The translations under genes were made by a program, and so were the position numbers. Shown here in pieces: positions 1 through 9,949 of a stretch of 64,000 bases of DNA; positions within the stretch are counted from its first letter, which is position 1, and every line of letters starts with the position of its first letter. Source of the DNA: Oceanibacterium hippocampi (GTDB lineage Bacteria > Pseudomonadota > Alphaproteobacteria > Sneathiellales > Sneathiellaceae). The notes under the pieces are model-generated. The model was given only the letters and a program-made list of their open reading frames with translations, searched no databases and was not told the DNA's origin. Location: the NCBI RefSeq assembly GCF_900172325.1, contig NZ_FWFR01000004.1, forward strand, positions 124,001-188,000, given 5' to 3'.

Positions 1-939
1 GCCAACGTCCATGTCTTCGACACCCGCCGGCCGCAGAGCTTTCGCCATGGCGGGCTTGACGTTGCGCTGCACGGCCAGAGCTTCGCGACCCGCGACGTCA
101 CCGACAACCTGGCGCTCGACTATCCCGCCCCCGACGCCGGGCTGTTCAATATCGGCGTTCTCCATACCGGTCTTGGCGGGATGGGCGGCCATGCGAATTA
201 CGCGCCCTGCGCGATTCAGGACCTCGAGAACAGGGGCTACGACTACTGGGCGCTCGGCCATGTGCATCAGGCCGCGGTGCTGCGCGAGAAGCCGCATGTG
301 GTTTTTCCGGGCAACCTGCAGGGCCGCCATATCCGCGAGACCGGGCCCAAGGGCGCGATGCTGGTCAGCGTCGAGGATGGCGAGGTCAGCAGTCTCGAAA
401 CGGTGCCGTGCGACACGGTTCGCTGGGCCCTCGTGCCGGTCGCCGTCGACGGCGCGAGCAGCTTCGGCGCGGTTCTCGACCGGATCGGCCGGGCGCTCGA
501 CGAGGCGGTGCGCGCGGCGGCTGACGGCCGGCTCCTCGCCTGCCGCGTGGTGCTCGGCGGCCGGACGGAGGCGCATCCGGAACTGATCGTTGCCGGCGAG
601 AAGCTGCTGACCGAGGCACAGGCGCTGGCGCTCGGCCTCGGCAACGAGGTCGCCTGGGTCGAGAAAGTGATGATCGAAACGGCGACCGTGCAGGCGCCCG
701 TCGAGCGCGCCGACGCCATCGGCGAGCTCCGCTCGATGCTGGAGGCCGGTGTCGCGAGCGGCGAGTTGCCGACCCTTCTCGGCGACGATCTGCGCGATTT
801 CATGCGCGCCTTGCCGCACGACCTTCGGGCCGGGACCGAGGATCCCGTCCTTAGGGCGATCCTCGATGACGATCCCGGCGCCCTGATCCGCGAGATCGGT
901 CCCTACCTGGCGGCGCGCCTTGCCGAAGGCGAGGGCTGA
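1..939 (+). CDS. YhaO/SbcD-type metallophosphoesterase (DNA repair exonuclease), 5' end off window
   Basis: Only the C-terminal 312 residues lie in the window; the frame is open from base 1 and the start is upstream. The visible part carries the end of a calcineurin-like phosphoesterase fold: HTG near visible residue 55, the metal-binding GHVH at 86-89 (within GYDYWALGHVHQ) and PGNLQGRHI shortly after. These are hallmarks of the YhaO branch of SbcD/Mre11 nucleases. The remaining ~200 residues match the accessory C-terminal region of that family. The stop TGA (937-939) is directly followed by the ATG of the large ATPase gene, so both are probably co-translated and form an SbcCD-like DNA end-processing complex. 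Family assignment is firm; the in vivo substrate is inferred. Confidence 0.88.
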   Translation, partial: ANVHVFDTRRPQSFRHGGLDVALHGQSFATRDVTDNLALDYPAPDAGLFNIGVLHTGLGGMGGHANYAPCAIQDLENRGYDYWALGHVHQAAVLREKPHVVFPGNLQGRHIRETGPKGAMLVSVEDGEVSSLETVPCDTVRWALVPVAVDGASSFGAVLDRIGRALDEAVRAAADGRLLACRVVLGGRTEAHPELIVAGEKLLTEAQALALGLGNEVAWVEKVMIETATVQAPVERADAIGELRSMLEAGVASGELPTLLGDDLRDFMRALPHDLRAGTEDPVLRAILDDDPGALIREIGPYLAARLAEGEG

Positions 940-3900
940 ATGCGGATCGCCCGGCTCGATCTCCTCCGCTACGGCCATTTCACCGACCGCCTGCTGGAAT
1001 TTCCCCGTGGCGAAGTCGATCTGCATGTCGTCTTCGGGCCGAACGAGGCGGGCAAATCGACCTCGCTCGCGGCGATCGGGGATCTCCTGTTCGGCATCCC
1101 GAAGAACTCCCCGTTCAATTTCCTGCATGCCAATAAGGACATGCGGATCGCCGCCACGCTCGAGCAGAATGGCGACATCCTGTCGTTCGCCCGACGCAAG
1201 GGCAACAAGGACACGCTGCTGGGCGATGACGGCCTTGCCTGGCCGGCGGGCGAAACGGCGCTCGCGGCCTTCCTGCTCGGCACCGACCGGGCATTCTTCG
1301 AGCGCATGTTCAGCCTCGATCACGGCCGGCTGGAAGAGGGCGGCCGGGCGATTCTGGAGGCGAAGGACGACGAGGTCGGCCAGGTGATGTTCTCGGCGGG
1401 CTCAGGAATTTCCGGCCTGCGGCGGATCCAGCAAACCCTCGACCAGGAGGCGGACGGTCTGTGGGGCCCGCGGAAGGCGGAGAAGCGGGAGTTCTACCGG
1501 GTCAGGGAGCGGCTGGAGGAGGCGGAGCGGGCACTTCGCGAGCATACTCTGTCGGCGAAGAGGTGGGAGGATCTGCAGAAGGCCCGCGAGGCCGCGGAGG
1601 AGGCCTGCGAGACCATCGACGCAGAGCAGCGCGCGGCCATGGCCGAACGCAATCGCCTGAGCCGGATTCGGCGGGTTCACGGGCATGTCCGGCGCAAGGC
1701 GGCGATCGAGACGGCGATTGCAGCCGAAAGTGAAACGGTGCGCCTGCCCGCTGATGCTGCCGCGGACCTGGAGCGCGCGATCCGGGATATCGGCGAGGCC
1801 GCGACGCGGATCGAAACCCTTGCCGCGCAGCGCGACGAGGCGGCGGGTGCTTTGGAATCGCTCGCGTTCGACGAGAAACTGGTCAGGCGTGCCGATGATG
1901 TGCGGCGCCTGGACGAACGGCGTATCGAGATCGGGCAGGAGCGCCGGGACCTGCCCAAGCGGGAGGCCGAGCTGACCGCGACCGCGATCGATGTCGTGAA
2001 GCTGGCTGGCGAACTCGGCTGGAAAGAAGGCGATGCGGCCACGATCGCGGATCGCCTGCCGCCGCGTCCCCGGATCAGCACGGTACGTCACCTGATGAAC
2101 GGGCACGGGGCACTGGCGGCGGACGTCGCCGGCCGGACGCGGGCGCTGGAAGAGGCCGAGGCGAAACAGGCGCGCCTGCGTGAGCGGATGGTGTCCTGCG
2201 GCGAGGCAGCTGACGTCTCGCGACTGGCATCGGCGATCAGCGCGGTGCGGGACCAGGGCGATCTGGCCGGTCGGTTGAGGGAAGCCGGGCAGGCGCATGC
2301 GGCGGCCGATGCGGAAGTTGAGCGGCTGCGGGCGGGGCTGCGTCCTGAGGTCGCCGACGCGCGCGCGGCGGTCACGCTCACGGTGCCGAGCCGGGACGCG
2401 ATCCAGGAGCATCGCGACCGGACCACGGCGTGGGAAACCCGCCTGCGGGAGGAGCAGCAGCGTCTCGCGACGATCGAGGACGAAGTCGACCGGATCGAGC
2501 GCGATATCGAGCGATTGGCGCGTCGCGAAGATGTCGTGGCGGCTGGCGATGTCGCATCGGCGCGGGCGCATCGCGAGGCGGTTTGGGCGCTGGTGAGGGC
2601 GCTGCATGTCGAGAAACGGGAGCCGAGCGAGGCGGAGCGCGCCGCGGCCGGCGATCTTTCCGGCGATCCGCTCGCGGCGTTCGACGAGGCCCGGACGGCG
2701 GCGGACAGACTTGCCGACCGCCGCTTCGACAACGCGGAAGCCGCGGCGGCGCTTGCAGCCCTTGTCGGCAGCGCGGAACGGCAGCAAGAGGAAATGGCCT
2801 GGTCCCGACGGCGGCTCGAGGCCCTGGCGACGGAGGGCGATGAGCTGGCCCGGGCCTGGGCGGCTTGCTGGCGGGACAGCGGGCTGGAACCGCGCGGCCA
2901 TTCGGAAATGCTCGACTGGCTGGTGCGGCGGGAGCGTTTGGGCCAGGCGCTGGCCCGTCGCGACGAGACAATGGCGCAACGCGACGCCGCCGCACAGGCG
3001 GCGAGCGCGGCGAAGGATCTGCTGGTGGCAGAACTCGCCGGCCTGGCAGATGTTGCGGCAATCGGCGGCAGTGACGGGATCGGCATGGTCCTGCGCAGGG
3101 CCATGGACGCGCTGGAAGCCCATCGGGCGGTCGCCACCGACAAGGTTCGTCTCACCGAGGCCATGCGCGATGTCACGGCCGAGATCGAGCGCTTGCAACG
3201 GGACCTGGCGAGCGCACGCGACGATCTCGCCGAATGGCAACGACAGTGGGCGGTGGCGCTCGACCATCTCGGCCTGCCGGCCGATACCGCGCCGGCGGAA
3301 CTCGGCACACGGATCGAGATCATCGAACAAATCCGCGGCAAGGCCGAGGCGATGCGAAACCTGCGGCACGACCGGATCGACAAGATCAGGGCCGATATCG
3401 CCGATTTCGAACGCGACGTCGCGGAGCTTGTCGCCGGGATTGCCGGGGATCTTGTCGGGAAACCCGCCGACGCCGCCATGCTGGAGCTTACCGGTCGCCT
3501 TGACGCGGCGGAGAAGCAGCGCGAACGGCAGGCCTCCAAGCGGGACCAGCTCGCGGAACTGGACGAAAGGATCGCCGCGCTCGGCGAAGAAATGCGGGCG
3601 GCGGAGCAGCGGCTGGATCGCCTGAAGGCGCTGGCCGGCGTCGAAAGCCGCGACGAACTGGCCGACGCAATCGCGCGTTCCGACCGGCTGCGCGCGCAGG
3701 ACGACGCACTGGCCGAGATCGTCGCGACCCTCGAACGCGAGGGCGACGGCATGGATCCGGCGGCGCTCGCGGCGGAATGCGCCGATGTCGATATCGACGA
3801 CGTCATCGCCCGTGAAGCCTCTCTGGAACAGGAGAGCGACGACCTCAAGCGGCGGCTCCAACAGGCGACCGAGGCACGCTTCGCCGCGCGCACCGCGTTC

Positions 3901-4461
3901 GAGGCGATCGGTGGCGGCGATGCCGCCGCGCGCGCCGCGGCCGATCGGGAGGCGGCCATTGCCGATCTCCGCGACGTGGCCGAACGCTACGTGCGGGTGC
4001 GCTCATCGGCGGTGCTGCTGAAATGGGCGACCGACCGCTACATGCGGGAACAGACGTCGCCGCTGCTGAACAATGCCGGCCGCCTGTTCGGGATCGTGAC
4101 AGGCGGCAGCTTCGCGAGTCTCCGTGTCGATTACGACGACAGGGACAACGCGCAGCTTTCAGGCGTGCGGGAAGACGGCTCGGTGGTGCCGATCTCGGGC
4201 ATGAGCACCGGAACGGCGGACCAGCTTTACCTGGCGCTCCGTATCGCGGCGATCAGCGATTACCTGTCACGCACGCAGGCGCTGCCCTTTATCGCCGACG
4301 ACCTGTTCATCAATTTCGATGATGCCCGCGCGGTCGCCGGTTTCCGGATGCTGCACGAACTCGCCTCGGACACGCAAGTCCTGTTCTTCACCCATCACCG
4401 GCACCTGGTCGACATCGCGCGCGCGACGCTGGGCGCAAAGGTCAATGTCGTCACGCTCTGA
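940..4461 (+). CDS. YhaN-like SMC/Rad50-type AAA ATPase
   Basis: 1173 residues. An N-terminal ABC/Rad50-type ATPase half has a Walker A loop FGPNEAGKST at about 32-41. The long middle (roughly 170-1010) is rich in Glu, Arg, Ala and Leu with heptad-like patterns, as expected for coiled-coil arms. The C-terminal ATPase half has a signature-like segment SGMSTGTADQLYLALR, then the Walker B/D-loop region FIADDLFINFDD and FFTHHRHLVD. This is the SbcC/Rad50 architecture of YhaN proteins, which partner the YhaO nuclease encoded directly upstream with no spacer. The probable role is ATP-dependent clamping and processing of DNA ends. The ATG at 940 abuts the preceding stop and has no room for a later start before the conserved MRIARLDLLRYG beginning. 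Confidence 0.9.
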   Translation: MRIARLDLLRYGHFTDRLLEFPRGEVDLHVVFGPNEAGKSTSLAAIGDLLFGIPKNSPFNFLHANKDMRIAATLEQNGDILSFARRKGNKDTLLGDDGLAWPAGETALAAFLLGTDRAFFERMFSLDHGRLEEGGRAILEAKDDEVGQVMFSAGSGISGLRRIQQTLDQEADGLWGPRKAEKREFYRVRERLEEAERALREHTLSAKRWEDLQKAREAAEEACETIDAEQRAAMAERNRLSRIRRVHGHVRRKAAIETAIAAESETVRLPADAAADLERAIRDIGEAATRIETLAAQRDEAAGALESLAFDEKLVRRADDVRRLDERRIEIGQERRDLPKREAELTATAIDVVKLAGELGWKEGDAATIADRLPPRPRISTVRHLMNGHGALAADVAGRTRALEEAEAKQARLRERMVSCGEAADVSRLASAISAVRDQGDLAGRLREAGQAHAAADAEVERLRAGLRPEVADARAAVTLTVPSRDAIQEHRDRTTAWETRLREEQQRLATIEDEVDRIERDIERLARREDVVAAGDVASARAHREAVWALVRALHVEKREPSEAERAAAGDLSGDPLAAFDEARTAADRLADRRFDNAEAAAALAALVGSAERQQEEMAWSRRRLEALATEGDELARAWAACWRDSGLEPRGHSEMLDWLVRRERLGQALARRDETMAQRDAAAQAASAAKDLLVAELAGLADVAAIGGSDGIGMVLRRAMDALEAHRAVATDKVRLTEAMRDVTAEIERLQRDLASARDDLAEWQRQWAVALDHLGLPADTAPAELGTRIEIIEQIRGKAEAMRNLRHDRIDKIRADIADFERDVAELVAGIAGDLVGKPADAAMLELTGRLDAAEKQRERQASKRDQLAELDERIAALGEEMRAAEQRLDRLKALAGVESRDELADAIARSDRLRAQDDALAEIVATLEREGDGMDPAALAAECADVDIDDVIAREASLEQESDDLKRRLQQATEARFAARTAFEAIGGGDAAARAAADREAAIADLRDVAERYVRVRSSAVLLKWATDRYMREQTSPLLNNAGRLFGIVTGGSFASLRVDYDDRDNAQLSGVREDGSVVPISGMSTGTADQLYLALRIAAISDYLSRTQALPFIADDLFINFDDARAVAGFRMLHELASDTQVLFFTHHRHLVDIARATLGAKVNVVTL

Positions 4462-4509
4462 CCGAAGAGTGTCCGGCCCCGGTCCAGCCGTTAGGCGATC
4501 ACCGGCATT

Positions 4510-6846
4510 TCACGTCCCTGGTTCCCGGCCGCCGAGGGCCTCGCCGATCTTTCGCGCCAGTTCCTCTTTCCGATAGGGCTTGCGCAGGACGTTGCCGTTG
4601 TCGCCGTTCATGGCGTCGCCGGTCGGTGCCATCGCCGCGAATCCGGTCGTGAACAGCACCTTCAGTTCCGGCCGCAACCGGCGCGCGTTGCGTGCCAGAT
4701 CAAGGCCCGACATCCCGCCCGGCATCACCACGTCGGTGAACAGCAGGTCGACCGGCAGGCCCTGCTCGAGGAGAGCCATGGCGGCGGGGCCGTCCTCGGC
4801 CTCGACAACCTGATAGCCGAATGTCCGCAGCTGGCTGACCGCGACATCCCGGACCTCGGCATTGTCCTCGACGACCAGGACCGTGGCATCGTGGCGGGCT
4901 TTCTCCGGCTCGTCTCCGTTGGCGCCCGCCACGGTTTCCGGATCGCCGCCTGCCTTCGGCAGATAGAGCAGCACCTTTGTCCCCCGCCCGACCTCGCTGT
5001 CGATCCACACATGGCCGCCGGACTGCTTCACGAAGCCGTAGATCATGCTCAGTCCCAACCCGGTTCCCTTGCCCTCCTCCTTGGTCGTGAAGAAGGGCTC
5101 GAAAACCTTGTCGAGGATCGCCTGCGGCATGCCGGTGCCGGTGTCGGAAACGGCGAGGGTGACGTAGTTGCCGACCGTGACCTCGACATTCCTGTCGGCG
5201 AACTGCTGGTTGATCTCGGCATTCGCGGTCGCGATCGTGAGCGTGCCGCCGTCCGGCATCGCATCGCGGGCGTTGATCGCAAGATTGGTGAGTGCCGCCT
5301 CGAGTTGCGCCGGGTCGGCGAGGGCGGGCCAGAGATCCGCGGCCAGATCGAGCTCGATGCTGATCTGCTCCCCGATCGTCCGGCGCAGAAGTTCGGTCGT
5401 GGCGGCAACCAGTGCGTTGAGGTCGAACGCTTTCGTCTCGAGCGGCTGGCGCCGCGAGAAGGCCAGCAGCTTCCGCGTCAGGTCGGCGCCGCGGAGGCTC
5501 GCGTCCAACGCCAGCTGCGCCATCCTCTGGGCCGTCGGCCGTGTCTCGAATTCGTCCCGCAGCAGGTCGAGGTTGCCGATGACAACGGTCAGCAGGTTGT
5601 TGAAATCATGTGCCATACCGCCCGTGAGCTGTCCGACGGCCTCCATCTTCTGGGCCTGCTGAAGCTGGCTCTCCAGCGCCTTGCGCTGCGTGATATCTTC
5701 CTGGATGCTGATGAAATGGGTGATCTGGCCGCCCGGGTCCTTGATCGGGGAGATCGTCGCGAAAACCGAGATCAGGCTGCCGTCCTTGCACCGGTTCTGG
5801 AACTCGCCATGCCAGTCCCGGCCGGCCAGCACGGTTTCCCAGAGCGCGGCATAGTGGGATTCGGCTGCCGCCCCTGATTTCCAGAGCGACGGCTTCCGGC
5901 CGATGACCTCGTCCGCGGCAAAGCCCATCGTCCTGAGCAGGCTCGGGTTGGCATACTCGATGACACCGGCATGGTCGGTGATCACGATCAGGCTCGCGCT
6001 GTGGTGGACGGCGCGCGACAGCTTCCGCAAGGTTGCCTCGTCGCGCTTGCGCCCGCTGATGTCGCGGATCACCGCCATGAAGGTCGTGTTGCCGTTGTCG
6101 ACCAGGCGGGAAAGCGAGGCTTCGGCGGGAAATTCCTCGCCGTTCTTGCGTTGCCAGATCGTCTCGACGGGTCCCCCGGACAGACCCCTGGTGTCCGGTT
6201 GCCCGTCAAAGGCCACTGGGTCGGTCTGATCGGTCCCGGCGGAATGGCGGGGCCTGAGAATGGCGATCGGCTGTCCGGACACTTCCGCCGCGTCGTAGCC
6301 GAACAACGCCTCGGCGGCCCGGTTGAAGATCGTGATTCTCTGGTTTTCGTCGGCCGCCACGATCGCGTCCGGCGCCATCGCCAGGACCTCGCGGAACTTC
6401 AGTTCGACAGCCCGGCGCTCGCTCTCCGCTTGCATGCGCTGTCGACGCATCTCGGCTTCACGGAGTTCGCGCTCGATCGCCGGGAAAAGTCGCTTGAGGT
6501 TATCCTTGACGACATAGTCCTGCGCTCCCGCCCGCATGGCGGCAACGGCGGTTTCCTCGCCGATCGTGCCGGACACGAAGATGAACGGAATGTCCAGGCC
6601 GCGATCGCGCAGAAGCGACAGCGCCTCCGTACCGCTGAATCCCGGCATCGTGTAGTCGCAGAGGATGATGTCCCAGTCCTGGTTGTCGAGCGCTTCATTG
6701 AAGGTCTCGGACTGGGCGACCCGCCGGTAGCCGGGCTCGTAGCCGCCGCGGCGGAGTTCGCGCACGAGCAGTTCCGTGTCGACCTCCGAATCCTCGACGA
6801 TCAGAACGCGGAGCGGCACGCCCCGGGCGTTCTTTTCCTTCGTCAT
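4510..6846 (-). CDS. Hybrid sensor histidine kinase: REC-PAS-PAS-HisKA-HATPase-REC
   Basis: 778 residues with no membrane segment, so a cytoplasmic kinase. Domains in order: receiver at ~12-125 (phosphoacceptor D64 in ILCDYTMPG), PAS ~150-265, PAS/PAC ~275-390, HisKA with H413 in GGMAHDFNN, HATPase ~520-630 (DTGTGMP, then [11 protein letters not shown]), and a C-terminal receiver with D705 in [10 protein letters not shown]. Bracketing by receivers fits a phosphorelay node. The ATG overlaps the stop of the upstream Rcp1-type regulator by 4 nt (ATGA), and the transmembrane kinase lies just before that, so the three genes form one minus-strand operon and probably one relay. The input signal is unknown. 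The gene faces the YhaN gene tail to tail across 48 bases. Confidence 0.9.
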   Translation of the reverse strand: MTKEKNARGVPLRVLIVEDSEVDTELLVRELRRGGYEPGYRRVAQSETFNEALDNQDWDIILCDYTMPGFSGTEALSLLRDRGLDIPFIFVSGTIGEETAVAAMRAGAQDYVVKDNLKRLFPAIERELREAEMRRQRMQAESERRAVELKFREVLAMAPDAIVAADENQRITIFNRAAEALFGYDAAEVSGQPIAILRPRHSAGTDQTDPVAFDGQPDTRGLSGGPVETIWQRKNGEEFPAEASLSRLVDNGNTTFMAVIRDISGRKRDEATLRKLSRAVHHSASLIVITDHAGVIEYANPSLLRTMGFAADEVIGRKPSLWKSGAAAESHYAALWETVLAGRDWHGEFQNRCKDGSLISVFATISPIKDPGGQITHFISIQEDITQRKALESQLQQAQKMEAVGQLTGGMAHDFNNLLTVVIGNLDLLRDEFETRPTAQRMAQLALDASLRGADLTRKLLAFSRRQPLETKAFDLNALVAATTELLRRTIGEQISIELDLAADLWPALADPAQLEAALTNLAINARDAMPDGGTLTIATANAEINQQFADRNVEVTVGNYVTLAVSDTGTGMPQAILDKVFEPFFTTKEEGKGTGLGLSMIYGFVKQSGGHVWIDSEVGRGTKVLLYLPKAGGDPETVAGANGDEPEKARHDATVLVVEDNAEVRDVAVSQLRTFGYQVVEAEDGPAAMALLEQGLPVDLLFTDVVMPGGMSGLDLARNARRLRPELKVLFTTGFAAMAPTGDAMNGDNGNVLRKPYRKEELARKIGEALGGREPGT

Positions 6847-7289
6847 GTTCGTCGCCTCGGTGCTTTCTCGTTGAGCAGCAGCCAGTAAAGCCCGAGTTGT
6901 CGGGCGGCTTCGACGAATTCGTCGAAGTTGACCGGTTTGCCGACATAGCTGTTGGCGCCGAGCCGGTATCCGTCGATCAGGTCCTGTTCCTCCTTCGACG
7001 AGGTCAGAATGACGACCGGAAGCGACACGGTGCGATCGTCCGCGCGAATGCGCCGCAGGACCTCGAGGCCGTCGATCTTCGGCAGCTTGAGATCGAGCAG
7101 CACCACCTGCGGCTGGTCCATGACATCCCGGCCTTCATAGGCGCCCGTGCCGAACAGATAAGCCAGGGCTTCGGCCCCGTCGCGGGCCACGACGACTTCG
7201 TTGCTGATGTTGCTCTTTGACAGCGCGCGCAGGGTGAGAGCCTCGTCGTCGGGATTGTCCTCGACCAGAAGAATGACATTTTCGGACAT
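6843..7289 (-). CDS. Single-domain response regulator, Rcp1/CheY-like
   Basis: 148 residues, essentially one receiver domain: acidic pocket EDNPDD at 10-15, phosphoacceptor D66 in VVLLDLKLPK, TS at about 97-98 (LTSSKEE) and the lysine in VGKPVNF. The extended loop between strands resembles the cyanobacterial phytochrome-linked Rcp1 group, which shuttles phosphate rather than binding DNA. The ATG is preceded by a good AGGAG five bases upstream. The stop overlaps the start of the hybrid kinase by 4 nt, and the sensor kinase ends 10 bases before this gene starts, so it probably carries phosphate between the two kinases. No output domain is present. Confidence 0.9.
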   Translation of the reverse strand: MSENVILLVEDNPDDEALTLRALSKSNISNEVVVARDGAEALAYLFGTGAYEGRDVMDQPQVVLLDLKLPKIDGLEVLRRIRADDRTVSLPVVILTSSKEEQDLIDGYRLGANSYVGKPVNFDEFVEAARQLGLYWLLLNEKAPRRRT

Positions 7290-7298
7290 TGGTTCTCC

Positions 7299-9497
7299 TT
7301 ACGCCTGCAGCGTGAAATAAAAAGTGGCACCCTTGTCGACTTCCGCTTCCGCCCAGATACGCCCGCCATGCTTGTGGATGATGCGCTGGACGGTCGCCAG
7401 CCCGATCCCCGTACCGGCAAAGCTGCGGGCGTCATGCAGCCGCTGGAAAGCACGAAAGAGCTGGTCGGCGTAGGTCATGTCGAAGCCGACGCCGTTGTCG
7501 CGGATGAAATAGACCGGCTCACCGGCATGTTCGGCGCGGCCGAATTCGATCTTCCGGGGCGCCCGGCCGGCGGTGAACTTCCACGCATTGCCGAACAGAT
7601 TCTCAAGCGCGATCCTGAGCAGGCGCGGATCGCCGACCGCGGACAGCCCGTCGGCGATCCCGATTTCCGCCTCATCTACCGGATGCGCCGTGCGGAGGGT
7701 GTCCGCGACCGTTCGCGCCAGCGCACTGAGGTCGAGTTCTTCCTCGCTCAGGTCCGACCGCGTCACCCGGGAGAGCTTGAGCAGGTCGTCGATGAGCTGT
7801 CCCATGCGCTGGGCCGCCTGCCGGACCCGGTTCAGATGGCTTCGGCCGGTATCATCGAGTCCGTCCGCGCAATCCTCCAGGAGCGCCTGGCTGAAGCCGT
7901 CGATGGCGCGCAGCGGGGCCCGCAGATCATGGGAAACCGAGTAACTGAACGCTTCCAGTTCCTTGTTGACCGCCGCGATTTCGGCATTGTCCCGGAACAG
8001 CCTCTCGTTGAGTTCCTTGATCCTGAGTTCGGCCTGGCGCTGCTCGGTCACGTCCCGGATGTCGGCAACGATCAACGTGCCGTCCGCCGTCTGGACGGGA
8101 CTGAGGCTGATCGCGACCGGAAATTCGGTGCCGTCGGAGCGCAACCCGAAGAGCTCCAGAGCGGCGCCCATCGGCCGGGCGCGCGGCTCGGTCAGGTAGG
8201 TGCCGCGATGGCCGATATGGCGGTCACGGAAGCGATCGGGGACCAGCATTTCCACGGGCTCACCGATCAACCGGTCCCGCGGATGGCCGAAGAGCCGCTC
8301 CGTCTGGGCATTGACGAGTTCTATCCTCCCGTCCGGATCGATGATGACCACCGAGTCGGGGGCGGCCTCAAGCAAGGTCCGGAACCGCGCCTCGCTGTCG
8401 CGAATCCGCAGTTCGTCCTCGCGCCGGCGTGCCCCGTGCCGGGCGATAACGAACGACACCATGGCGAGCAGAAGCGCCAGCGCGACGGCGGCATAGACAA
8501 GGTTGCGGGCGAGGGCGCTACGCTGCCGCTCAAGCGCGGTGGTCGGCAGATGAGTGATCAGAATCCAGCCATCAGACGTGGATAGGTTCGGCCCGGATCC
8601 GCCGGTCGCGTCCGGTTCCTCCGCTTCTGAAATCGGCGCGACGCGTGCGTAGGTGAAAAGTTCTCCGTCAGCGATCAACTGTCCGGCCTCTGCCGCGTCG
8701 CCCATCTGCGCCCAGGCATCCGGATAATCGCCGGCGAACGACCGGTCGTGCCGGTCCTCGTACATGAAAGCCCATTCGTCCTCGGCGCTCGGGCCGAGCA
8801 TCCAGTATCCGTCCGCATTCAGGAGCCAGAGCTGGCCAGGTGCCCGGACCGCGTTCGCCTCGAGTCGGTCGAGCAGCCTCTGGCCGAGATAGTTCAGAAT
8901 GATGATGCCGCGCTTTTGCCCATCGGCGTCGAAGATCGCCGCGCCGAAACGAAGGGTCGGCTTGACCGGGGTCTCGACGACGCCATGCTCGACATTGAGG
9001 TCGAAGGGCGACATGTAGACCTGCCCCGGGCCGAGTTTCAGGGTCTCGTCGACGTAGTAGCGCCTGACCTTGTTCTGCAGTTGATCGTCCTGCGCGAAGG
9101 TCGGGTCGCCGGCATTCCAGTTGATGCGCACCATCTCGCGCCCGTCCAGATCGAGCACGCGGATCTGGTCATAGGCTTTTTTCTCGGCCGCGAAGGCCAG
9201 ATATTCCCTTACCAGTTCCTGTCGCGCGCCCGGATCGCGGGTGACGAGCCAGCGCTGGAGGGCTTGTTGTCGGGCGAGGTAACGGACGTCGGAAGACACC
9301 GAGGCCAACCCCCCTTCCAGCCGTTGCCGGCCGATCTCCACGGCCTTTTCCTGGTTGGAACGGGTAACGGATTCAATTGCCCCCGACTGGACGTAAAACA
9401 CCATGTAGAGGATGGCTGCGGTCGCGACGGCCAACGGCACGAAAACGAGGAGCATACGCTGCGCTACGGCGCCGCCTGTCGCAGACCGTTCTATCAT
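7299..9497 (-). CDS. Membrane sensor histidine kinase with periplasmic dCache-like domain and PAS domain
   Basis: 732 residues. The first membrane segment is at ~14-36, then a periplasmic sensor of about 300 residues with a dCache-like pattern, the second segment at ~345-365 (LVYAAVALALLLAMVSF), a PAS domain ~375-490 (RFRTLLEAAPDSVVIID), HisKA with H523 in SVSHDLRAPLR, and a C-terminal HATPase (NAWKF, DNGVGFDM, GTGIGLATVQ). The kinase core resembles phytochrome-type kinases that use Rcp1-like regulators, and such a regulator is encoded 10 bases downstream. The ATG has an AGGAA ribosome site five bases upstream. It is the first gene of the minus-strand operon and diverges from the FecR-like/cyclase pair across a 452-base gap. 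The ligand cannot be read from sequence. Confidence 0.88.
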   Translation of the reverse strand: MIERSATGGAVAQRMLLVFVPLAVATAAILYMVFYVQSGAIESVTRSNQEKAVEIGRQRLEGGLASVSSDVRYLARQQALQRWLVTRDPGARQELVREYLAFAAEKKAYDQIRVLDLDGREMVRINWNAGDPTFAQDDQLQNKVRRYYVDETLKLGPGQVYMSPFDLNVEHGVVETPVKPTLRFGAAIFDADGQKRGIIILNYLGQRLLDRLEANAVRAPGQLWLLNADGYWMLGPSAEDEWAFMYEDRHDRSFAGDYPDAWAQMGDAAEAGQLIADGELFTYARVAPISEAEEPDATGGSGPNLSTSDGWILITHLPTTALERQRSALARNLVYAAVALALLLAMVSFVIARHGARRREDELRIRDSEARFRTLLEAAPDSVVIIDPDGRIELVNAQTERLFGHPRDRLIGEPVEMLVPDRFRDRHIGHRGTYLTEPRARPMGAALELFGLRSDGTEFPVAISLSPVQTADGTLIVADIRDVTEQRQAELRIKELNERLFRDNAEIAAVNKELEAFSYSVSHDLRAPLRAIDGFSQALLEDCADGLDDTGRSHLNRVRQAAQRMGQLIDDLLKLSRVTRSDLSEEELDLSALARTVADTLRTAHPVDEAEIGIADGLSAVGDPRLLRIALENLFGNAWKFTAGRAPRKIEFGRAEHAGEPVYFIRDNGVGFDMTYADQLFRAFQRLHDARSFAGTGIGLATVQRIIHKHGGRIWAEAEVDKGATFYFTLQA

Positions 9498-9949
9498 GCT
9501 GGTTCCTGGCCACTCTCAGCGCGGACTACGCCCGTCACGTGCATTTCATATGTCTTGAACAGCCAATGTCAATGTCCACGGCGCCCGGGAAGGCGGCCTT
9601 GATTGCGATTTCGGTTGTAAAGATGCCAGACTAATGCAAATGAAGGTTCGCTCGATTAGGCATTGGATCTTTACAGTGAGACTACACCAATTACCTGCGC
9701 ACTGAAGACAATGCCGTTGACTGTAGAACAATTATAGTCACGGTTTGATTAATCACAACGTCATATGACGCGTTGGGTAACTCTTTGTGCTCCATCACGA
9801 CAGGGGCCTTGCGGGACAGCTTCTGCAGTTGTCGCCTTGGGGCCTGTCGACAAGCGCGTGGCTTGCTCTGATCCCGATGCATATCACCGCTGCATGATGA
9901 GACCCGTTTCCGCTTGCCGCGCCGGGCCAGCGGGAGATATCTTCAGTCT
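9498..9949. promoter_or_regulatory. 452-base divergent control region with CGTCATATGACG palindrome
   Basis: No gene is apparent here. It separates the sensor-kinase operon (minus) from the FecR-like/cyclase pair (plus) and is clearly richer in A and T than its surroundings, as expected for two divergent promoters. A perfect 12-base palindrome, CGTCATATGACG, lies at 9759-9770, about 180 bases before the plus-strand start; its flanks AACG and CGCGTT extend the symmetry imperfectly. Short ORFs here lack ribosome sites and family resemblance. I could not fix a convincing -35/-10 pair: TTGACT (9717-9722) and TATAGT (9733-9738) are only 10 bases apart. Confidence 0.5.

Noticed and set aside
1402-3861. 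Very long antisense reading frame (819 codons) opposite the YhaN gene
   Set aside because: High-GC coding DNA leaves long open frames on the opposite strand; no ribosome site or recognizable family, and the sense frame has clear ATPase motifs.
9717-9738. TTGACT / TATAGT as a sigma-70 promoter
   Set aside because: Only 10 bases separate the boxes, far less than the 16-18 required.
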